Of a stretch of 64,000 nucleotides of DNA, positions 41,601-52,600 are shown in pieces. Position 1 is the stretch's first letter. Each line of letters opens with the position of its first letter. The position numbers and the translations under genes were made by a program. The notes below the pieces were generated by a model. It was given only the letters and a program-made list of their open reading frames with translations, searched no databases and was not told the DNA's origin. Origin of the DNA: Purshia tridentata (Eukaryota > Streptophyta > Magnoliopsida > Rosales > Rosaceae). The DNA lies in NCBI GenBank assembly GCA_003254885.1, contig QANT01004735.1, forward strand, positions 1 through 64,000, written 5' to 3'.

Positions 41601-43614
41601 AAGCAGATACCATCGTGCCAATTACAACTCAATTTGAAAAAGCTGGATCAGGACCTGATACACTGCTTGTATGACTTAGAGCTAGGGCTCTCAAGTACAT
41701 AAAGGAAAGGCCCAACTAAGCATAGGTATCGCCGCTGCCACACTGCTTCCCTATTTCCAAGACCCTATCAACACAAAATGGGTAAATGGTAAATAGAAAT
41801 ATATTGAAGACTTGAAACTCTTTTGGGTAATTTCTTTAGTTTGGAGAGTGGGAAGGAAAACAGGAAAGAGAGAGAGAGTGAGAGAGAGAGAGACCTTCCA
41901 AGCAAGAAGAAATAACCACCCCTCAAAGTCAGCTTGATTCCAAGGGCAAAGGATATCTGAGTTCTCACTATCCTCCTGCTTAAAGATCTTAGCGATTTGC
42001 ATCAACCGATGATACCGAGCAGGAGAGAAGTGAAACCCCAATGATGGCAGCCGTATAGCAAGTCTTGTTGAAGGGTAGGATGGACTTTCTAATCTTATCT
42101 GAATATAATGACAAAAATAACATCAGAACCTTCAATCCTTAGACATGCCATAAAACACTACAAGGATGAACACAAAAAGAAAAGAACGGAGAGAGAGGGG
42201 GGGGGGGGGGAGTTAGAAGCTTCATGTATACACTTAAAAGCACACATTATTTACCTGTTGAAGCTTTACAGTTACCCCACACTTATCAATAAAAGGCAAG
42301 AAACTAACACCATTTAAGTTGGCAGAACCAGCAGAATTGTTTGAAGAAATTTGGCTCCAACAGTAATCACCATCAACCAAAAAGGCAGATACGTCACTTA
42401 AAACTAAATTAAACTGCTGATACATATCAAGCTGCTCGGGTGATCCATGTTTGTAGTCATCCTGGATGCATTTTACAAGCTCTACTTAAATTTTTAGACA
42501 AAACAAACCCAGGATTAAGTAATTAAGAATAAATTTTGTTGTTTACCTTGGTATCAATAACCAAATTTCCCAAGTCAAGCATAAGTTTTGTTGAATTCGT
42601 GTTGTCGGGACAAAAATCAGTAGGAATTGTAATCTTGGGAGCAGCAATATCCAAGTCCAACAAAAACCTACCAGAATAAATTATACAAATAATTAGATAG
42701 GATATTAAATACAAAGAACCTAAGCATTTAAAGAAAACACAATCTTTTATTAACAAAAAAAAATCCAAAATCACATGGATGGACAAGAAGTCCATCAAAA
42801 TCTGGAGCTATAATCATCCAAGAAAATATTAAAAGTTATGAATTGCATTAAAAAGAAATTCCTAAAATACTTTAACAAGACTCCTGCAGAGAAGATAAAA
42901 TCTAATTCTATCCCAAAGTAAAAATCCATTTCCTCCATCATCTCATGAAAAACCTACTACTCATTTCCAACAAAACAATCCACATAGAAGCCAATTTTGT
43001 TGGATTGAAGAACTACGGAAGGGCAGGGTTGTTTTTCAGGTGTTTCGAGAGTGGTAGGGATTGATTAGAGTTGCAAGCTTTGTTTTGTTTTATTCTTTTT
43101 GAGAGCAAGGGTTATTGGGGTGGCTTTATCTTTTTAGATGCTAGTGAACATCTTGTCCATTTTCTCTATTGTCTTTTGTACCATGATGTTGTATTAAATT
43201 TTGTTTCTCATCAAAAATTTAAAAACAAAAAATCCACATAGAAGCCAATACTACATACCACTAAAGAGTAATTGCTTATAATCTGCCCCCAGCAAGAAAT
43301 AGCAATTCCAGGGCCAAACCCACAGCACTCCAGACAAATACAACAACCTCTCCCAGGCTTTTAGTGAAGGGACAATGCAACAAAAAAAATGTGTGTGTGT
43401 GCACACGCGCGTGGAAATAGCAATTCAAGGGCCAAACCCACACCACTCCAAACAAATACAATGACCTATCCCAGATTTTTTTTTTTTTTTTGTGAAGAGA
43501 AAATTCAACAAAAAACAGTGTGGTAAAAGCAATTCTGGGGCCAAACCCACACCACTCCAAACAAATACAACAACCTATCCCAGGTTTTTAGTGAAGGGAC
43601 AATGCAACAAAAAA

Positions 43615-43645
<31 letters not shown>

Positions 43646-46600
43646 GATGGAAATAGCAATTCAAGGGACAAACCCACACCACTACAAACAAATACAATAA
43701 CCTATCCCAGATTTTTTTTTTTGTGAAGAGAAAATTCAACAAAAAACAGTGTGGTAAAAGCAAACAAAAAAAAGCGTGTGTGTGTGTGTTTGTGAAGGGA
43801 CAATGCAACAAAAAACAATGTGTGCACGTGTAATCAGTACTCCCCTAACCTTTTTGCACAAAACACATAATTGTGGAGATAAACATGCGAAGGAGCATAT
43901 CACAAGGACTTATTTTCCCATGGATAACCAACCAAGAAAATATTTGCACTTTATTTGGTACTTTTTGGGAGCATATAAAAAAGATTTCAAAATAAAATAA
44001 TTGCACCATTACCCTGTTATGATCAACGTCTTCCGAGGAATGATGCAATCAAATATAATTTATGGGAAGGGATCAGGATACTTCAATTAAAAAATTTCCC
44101 TGTTATGATTAATGTCTTCCTCGCAATGATGCAATCAATATCATTTATGGGAAGGATCAGGATACTTCAAAAGAATAATACAGATCATGTTCAAAAAAAA
44201 AAAACCTGGAATGTTCCTTCAAAGCTCTGTTCACTTGTTGCTGAGCCGTGCGCTTGACTCCATTGATTGTCATCTGATACATAGTGAACAACACAGTTTG
44301 TACACCATTAATAAAAAACTTGATAACCATACTTGCTGAAAGATAATAACAAGGACCTACAGCTCTAATGTGGCAGAGGAAAAATCACGTATAAGCAGTG
44401 CTGCACAGGGAATTTGGGGAAAAAAAGGAATTTTGTTTTATTGAATTCTTTCTAAATTATTCCATCTTGGGCATGTTTCAAAACATGATACATGGAGCAA
44501 GCAAGATGCTTTACTTTATTTGGCATCCATATAACATTCTCTACTTTTTCTTGATGTTGCATTGATGGAGATCAGGTACGGACTTATGAGAGGCGGTGAA
44601 AATGGAACAAATGCTAGAGTCTTCTAGAGGTTCAATTATTATTTGCATATTCTTGAGTCTTCTAGTAGCTGGGTAGTGTTCTTTTTTTCTTAGAAGCTGA
44701 GTAGTATTCATTATTATTCTTTTATCTTTTTAAGGCACATGTTCATTGTTTTGGGTCATGTCTTTTGATTTTCAAAGGCACAAGTTCTCTATAATCTCGG
44801 AGTCACAACTCTTAGAAGTTATTAACCAGGGTCATTTAAAATTTATTCTACTTATGGTTTCTTTGAATCTCCAGCCCCAACATAAGGGCCTCTTTGTATC
44901 GCTGGAAGTCAGTCAATGAAATTACCTTGGGTTTTGTTTAAACTTTGTCTCTCGAGTCTCGAGTGATTATTGAGAATTCTTGGTGTGATTCCAAGAAACC
45001 ATTGCTGGAGTGAGTCCAGATTCCTATGTAAATTGTCCAATGGATTCTTGCTCTTTTGACTTCTTACATGCATTCCTATTGAATATTTCTTTTCCTAAAT
45101 CTTTCCACGTATTGCTCTAAGAGTTGTACCGAATTTCCTAGTATGACTTACATAACAAGCTTCTCATGTATCTTTCCAATTAATTCTAGAAGTCCTAACA
45201 ACAGTCTTCAATTAAAAGTATCTCATGTATCTTACTGTAGGTTGTTTAGTTTCTTCGATAGTGGATAGCATGTCGTCCACTGTGATGTACTTTTTATTTT
45301 CTATTAATAAAAGTATGTTTCTTTTCAAAAATAAATAAAAAATAAAAACACACACACAATGATTGAAACATTTTAATACAGCTACCATGCTCAGTACCAG
45401 CAAGCTTGGACAGCACTTGAAAGAACTACTTAAATCATATTTCAAAGAACCAACAGAAGCAGAACAGAACCTGCACTGCAGCTGCAGTTTCCAATGCTAT
45501 CGTCTGACTAACAGCTGTATTACTTCGAAAGAATTTGATAATTTGACCAATTGCGTCCTTTAGATACTGCCAAAGAGAAAAAATCAGTAAACAAGCACAT
45601 CTTGAAGGAAGTAAAACCTAGGGGCATAATAGAAACATACAATCACGTAACAAGGAGAAGCTTTAGCAACCAAGCTCCAGTCCACCTTTGCGTCAAAAGG
45701 CTTATAACAGAATATGCCAACTAAAGAATCATAAGCGCTTGCACTCTGCATGGAAGTAGGGAAATTACAACACCAAGTATTTAAGAGAATATATCAAACA
45801 CAACAGGAGAAAGTCCTACCTCAGCAAGGAGACCATTTGCCGTAGATAACTTATATGATCCCAACTTCATGTCAAAAACTTTTGTCTCTGGATAAAGCTT
45901 TATGGAGCAATCAATGCCTTCACATGATAATTCAGCAAGACACTCCTGGGACTCATCAATAAGCTTAGTAGCATTCCGTTTCATACAAATGCTCAAAGAA
46001 GTCTGAAGAGCATCCACCTTGTCATTAATTATATCCAACGGCCTATCATCACTTTCCTTGTACCCAATGATTTCATTTAACTGCTTCCAATCTTCCTCAC
46101 TAAAACTAATTGGCTCACTCTCATCTTTCAGAGACTGACTGCCCCTGGAAGTAGATGGAATTAGGCAAACAGCATGCAATCTTCAGCATCAGTATATACA
46201 AACAAATAATGTCAAGAGACCTGGTTTCAAATTTCAAGGTAAAACTCATCTCAAAAAAAACAAAAAGAGTAATTCAAGGCAAAACTATTTACCATCCAAA
46301 CCACCAAGATTTCTTTGCTTTCTGTTTCCTCAAGCCAAGGTCCGACTCTAATGACTGCTCTACAAACTTGTGAGCCAACATCCTGCACATACAATACCAC
46401 AATACTACGAAATACTTCAAGACAACATTAGAGGAAGCAGAGATTGTTGCTTGTGCAAATTATTGGAACATAAGCCATTCATGGATGTTACTATGTACTC
46501 AATCATAATTCATACAGTATTTATGGACATAATACAAGTCATAATAAATTTTCTTGTTTCCTATTAAAAAAAATTAATAATGTGGCTTTAATTAATGATG

Positions 46601-49600
46601 ATGATGATGATGAGAGAGAGAGAGAGAGACCAACAAGCATTGTAAACAATGAAACAAGAGTCTCCAGCCAAAGAATAACAAGTAACATACAATGGATTAG
46701 CCACACTAACAAATAAAAGGAAAAAAAACCCACTTCAAGTAGCATACAATGGTATATGTATATGTATAGGCCCCTTCCATTGAAGGATTCCTTAAATAAG
46801 CTTGATTGGAACCAACTATTTTTTTTTTTTTTTGTCTCCTTTAAAGGATCGTTTTTGCAAAAAATTAGGTTAATTAGAAACCATTTGACCGTTGATTAAA
46901 CAATCACCATTTTCAAGTGTTTATCGAAAATATTATGTTCATCTATTTATTTGATCAAAGTTTGATAGCTTAATGGTTTCCGATTTGTCTAAGTTTTGTA
47001 AGGATGATCTTTAATTAGACCTAAAAAATAAATGATTCCGATTATTGAAATACTATATGAAGTGGGTCCCATGAGGGAACCCTTAAATAAAATTATTTGA
47101 GGGATCCCTCAATGGAAAGGACCTGTGTATATGTATATCTCAGCTAATAATGAAATTTATAAGTCACCTAATGTACAGAAAGGCATCAGTTTCAAATGGA
47201 AAAGAATGCTTAACAAAAAAAAAAGGGCAAAGAATGACCACTTTTATATAACTAATAACTATCAGAAACTAATACATTTACAACAAAAGGAATACCTCCA
47301 CTGGAGTATAAGTTCAATATCAAGTCCACGATCTAGTTCCTCAATGTCTTTGTTGTCATCAACTACTGCCCGACTCAGGTCAGATTTAAGCAGTGAAGCA
47401 TATAGAGAGATATATCTTTTACGTAAGCTTGCATACTTCAGAACTTGTTCCCATGACAACCTCCCACTGCCATAAAGATAATGCTTTAAGCGAATAGAAA
47501 AATTTTATAAATTCTGTTTGCTGAGAATATATGTGAAATGGACAGCAATGTCATTTCATGAGCAAAATCTGTATAATTTATAATGCTTTAAAAAGAGAGA
47601 TAAAATAAATTAACTAATTAAAGTAGGAAGCCCTTTTCTTTTACTCTTTTGGACGAGTATTGCACTATTTTGTGATAAAAAGTCACATAAAAGAAAATTT
47701 CATTGGAAAGACTGGAAAGTACAATGAAAAGAAATTAATTGATTCAGATACCTTGCCTTCTTTGTTTGGTCAGAAACAACCCTATAAGCATACTTCCACC
47801 AAGACCTAGGATCAGATTTCACAGAGACAAGTGGACGATAATGAGCATACTTCAAGCGCTGTTTAAAGGCAGCAAAGTTATCAGCTAACTTTAGACCATC
47901 CCTGTATCCATCCTGCAAAAAAATAATACTCAATTGTTCTTAAAGAGAATAAAAGCTCATCCCTCCCAGCATGGATCAGAATGGACAGAAAAGAAAATAA
48001 GAAAATGAACCTTTGGCAAACAGAGAGTCACATCATCCAAATTAACTGCTGCTTTATGCAAAGGCTGACCGCTATGTACAAACTCATTTGGTCGTAGCTT
48101 TGAGTACTTGGCATTTCCAGACACAGGTTCCAGTATGTAAGTGTGCTTTTTGATAAATCCATCCGCTGGTTTACCATCTTTAGTACCAAATCTAAAAACC
48201 TGAAAAGTAATACATAACTATGTGGATGTGTAATATGTATGTGTGCACGCAGGAGTGTTCTATCCTTACAATATTAAAGAGGATTAATTGGGGACCCCAC
48301 TTCACCAAAATAAAACATAAAAACAGAAGGAGAGAATTGATTGGGCATACCTGAACCCACTCTGATGGAAGCAAATCCTCCCATGGTTTCTTAACATGCC
48401 ATGGAGCAATATCAGAATCCAGATAAAGTGCAAGCCGATCAAGTTCAACAGACTGAAAAACATGAAGGATTATAGCATGAACTTCTACACAGTAGGGACA
48501 CTATATTGGTGAAGTCAAGTTATTAACAAAGACAAGAAATGCTTATTTGTGTTTATTTTTGTGCTCAAGTAGCAATTCTTCTGGGCCATATTATAAAAGT
48601 ATCAACTCCAAGAAAGTGCGTGCAAGCAATCAGTACTTGAAACGATCCCATTAATATAATATAAGTCTTTCTTTTAAATAATGAAAACTATTATCAATAT
48701 TAATTATCAAAAAAAATCAAATGATATACAAAAATATTGTGACATTGCATAACATTATTTTCTATTTTTTTTTACAGGAGGGAGGGTTCGAACCCGGGTG
48801 TGTATGGGAGTTCCAACTAGGCCAACCCCAATTCACTGACATTGCATAACATTAACTAGCAAGCATCGGTTGAAAAACTTATAAGTTTAAATATTTTTAA
48901 CTTTTTAATTAAAAAGCATTCAATTCAATCAAAACTCCAATTATTATCGTAGCAATTAGAATTGTATATGATATGAATGTATGATTTTAAGGAACCTTCT
49001 GAATACGGTCTAGTGCACCCCCACTCACAAACGTCTCTTTTCCATTATCATCAACTGTCATAGCTGAAAGTCTCTCCAAAGTTATGCCTGCTGCAAACGG
49101 GTGGCCAGGATTGCTACAACATAGAAGGCATAAGGCATAAACACAAGATATAGTACGTAAAAAGAATCAAAAATTCAAAAATTAAAAAAAAAAATTTACC
49201 TCTCAAGATCCTCATATCTGATGTGAACATTTGAAATTGAAAGTTTCAAATTTCCAATTACTGTGCTTATCAGGGATCCCAACCATGATTTGTTCTTACA
49301 AGATGAACAAAGTATAAATAGTTAAAATCAAAAAAGATAAAGAAAATAGGATTTCCCACGAAAGTGGAAGATAAATGTACTTCAATATTAAGCATTATAT
49401 TAATAAAGCAAAGATTTAACTTTAAACCCACATGCAGGAGCAAGGGCAACCAAAATTTTGACACCCCTTAATCCGATGCACATTGGTTATGCACTGGAGA
49501 TCTGGGTAGATCTAGGGGCCTAAAGCGAGGTCAATACATTCAAAGGTCCACATTCATTTTTATAGGAAACAGGATACATGTATAAATGCATTATTTCTAT

Positions 49601-52600
49601 GGAAAAAAAGGGTTACATAGCAGTGGACAAGAAGTCCACATTCAAACTAACATCCAGAAAAGCTAAAACAGTCATACAGCAGTCATAGTAGAGGTTTACA
49701 AACAAACCAAAACATTACACATATTCCTTGAACCCTAGACATATTAGCACGCTGCAGCCTTCAGCCTTCGGGTCAAGCAAAATATTGGAAACTGAGAAAT
49801 TCTTCTTTTATAAGAAACAAACTTTTATTAAAATGACCAGAGTGCAATATTGTGGATAGGATATCCACCAAGCTTAAAACTAAAACTTACAGCAGCATGA
49901 GAAAACTAAGCAATTTAACTATCAAATACAACAAATACAATAAGCATAAATCAACGGAGAAAATACATAAAATATCAAAAACCACAAAGCAAGACTCTAA
50001 AACATGCAGCAAGACTGGACTCTCTCCCCCCCCTCAATCAAATATCCTTAATAGATCTTTCCAACCATACTACCCAGAGAACCTCCATCACAAACACCTT
50101 CCCAGCACCACACCCCTCTTCTTCCCTCCAAAAAACTGGTACCTGTCAGACGTCAATACGGCACAAGAAGCTGGAATCACCCAGCTTAACCTGGCCTCAC
50201 AATACAGCCGCAACCACATATTCTGTCTGAAGTGATAAGTTCCTAAAGTCTAAAGGAACTGATGCCCAAAGTGAAGCCAAAAAGTTAACTCTGTCCTATA
50301 ATTCCTCCTCACCATCCCTAAACTTGTCTTCAAAAATTCTTTTATTCCTTTCCAGCCAAATACCCACATAACAGCAAGCACCAAATGTCCCCACAGAACT
50401 TTAGCCTTCTTCCCACTCCCTAAAACTTTATGCTTTTCACTTAACAAAGTAAGACGTATTAATAAGGGCAAAAGAGTACAATCAATGGTGGAGCAGCAGT
50501 CCATAAAAGGAACAACCCTCGTCCTATAAAAACAGGACACAAGAGCTGACAAGAAAGGGAAAATCCACAAACAAACCAAAGCCAGAAACAGAAACCATCA
50601 AAATTACATTCAAAATGTAGCGCAGCAAATTCTCAAAAAATCATTCAAAATAATAGCTGTATACAAGGAGTCCACTGATGAAAGACACAGATCTATCTAC
50701 ATGAGAATTAAAACTATAACAGCTTGATATTGTACTATCTAGCTGCTATGACTTGATCTTGTAGCTAGGCTGAGTAGATATTGTAATGTATACTTGGTTT
50801 CTTTGTGGATATCTTGTCCACAAAGTTTGTACTTGATCTGATTAACAAATTTGTTTCTTCTGTAGAAAAAAATGTAGGCTTGCCTTTTTATTGTTATTTT
50901 ACAGGAAAAATAAGATGGGCAAGATATCCATTTAAATAAGAGGTGGGCTCATGTTGGGTGGCTTCGGGTTTAAGCTCAACCCACCAACCAACCTGATTTA
51001 ATCTGTTCAAGAATTGAACACCCGACTGACCACAAGAATAATGAGTCTGTACATTTTACTGCAACAGATGCCTACAACGAAGCCCAAAACCTTACTCTAT
51101 CCTAAAGCTCCTCCACCTCTTCTCCATCTATCCTAAACCGACCACCCCATTGTCATTCCTAGGTTTATAAAGGGACTTAATAGCACCACATACATATATG
51201 ACACCCATGACTATTACATTTCTCACATACAATCACTTGGTAGCACCATTCACACACTTACTGACATACTACAGATAAGTATGCATACGCATGCAAAATC
51301 CATTAATATCAGATTTTCATAATTGCAGTTTCAAATGTGTTGCCACTTGAATTATGTGAAATCCTACCATATCTGACTTTAGTTGTTCCGCCCTCTCTAA
51401 CAGCTTCATTTCCATTTCCTATTTACAAGGGAAAAAAGCCAAACCGTCACTCAAATATATACAGGCAAACAACACATATCCAGACATAGGTTACCATGTC
51501 TTACCCGAACTCGGTTTTTCTTAGTTTCCTGTAAAGCATCCTCACTACTTCCTTCAACTTGGGTTGCAGGTTCAGCTAATAAAAAAATGCGATCCAAAGA
51601 AACTAAAACTGGATCCTGGCCAAGCTTGCTCCATGGAACCTTGGTTCAAAAATCACAAAAACCTCATTGGAGAAATGCAGGTAGTAGTAAATATCATAAG
51701 GAGTAACAATATGCAACAAACAAAATAAATCCATTACATTAGAAAATGTAGATGCTTGATACCAAGAAAGTACACAGGAGGTGAAAATTGCAATTACCAT
51801 ATAAGTAATATAACATGTTCACTTCAAAGTAATTATGTCACCTATATCAACTAAACATCAAATACTACCTCATCCTACAATAAACAAGCCACCAGAGCCA
51901 AAGTGTCTCACACTACGAAGTGATTTTAAGATGGGAAGTAGAATCAAAGTGGACCAGCAGTTCACAAAAGTACTACCCTCACTCTACAATTAACAAGCCA
52001 CCAAAAACAAAGTGTATGACACTACAGCATCCGTCCAAACATAAAACAGAAAGAAAATCCTCCCAAACTACAACCAGGACAACTGTGATACATTCAACAA
52101 GAAAATAATGATATAACACACACCATAAATGGGTTTAGAAAAACAACTAGAAATGAAACTGCAAGAAATTATGGAAATGAAATCAAATTTCCCAACATAT
52201 TGTCCATAACCAACATGAAAATAATTCAACATGATGATTACAAAAAAATGTTGGCCCTGCACCTTAAGTTTCACTGATCCAAGAAATCCTGCCTTAACCT
52301 TCACGGGCAATTTTAATGCATTGAGTGCCTCTGGCTTCAACTGCATATTTGTTAGCACAACATCACCTGATTCACATAAAAGGAAATAAGTACATATTAA
52401 GCACTTCTCAAGCTCCATTGTACGATTTTGATGGTGTTGGTGCATGCGGGCATTAACTAACATAGAGTAACAATGCACATGTAAAGAACAAGACGATAAA
52501 AATAATGGTAACTAGGGATAAATAGATAACGTCTACATTAAGGATTTTAAGGCAATCGCATTGACTAGTTTCTTGTATTAGTGTTCCAATTCCACACACT

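Larger units (their letters stand above)
41895..46382 (-). other. VPS13 exons 11-18: proximal groove block
   Basis: Exons: 46382-46293, 46144-45820, 45745-45641, 45566-45471, 44273-44206, 42667-42547, 42461-42255, 42098-41895. Begins RMLAHKFVEQSL after the exon 10 junction and contains CSIKLYPETKVFDMKLGSYK, TVSQ-like segments and FNLVLSDVSAFLVDGDY, all typical of the VPS13 N-terminal repeat region. It ends DFEGWLFLLAWK, which is already the first strand of the PH domain. Phases across all eight exons agree. Confidence 0.88.

Noticed and set aside
44600-45060. Sequence resembling degenerate LTR-type repeat text (AGGGCCTCTTTGTATCG, TCAATGAAATTACCTTGG)
   Set aside because: No paired copy, no primer-binding site, no borders and no coding remnant; too weak to call an element.
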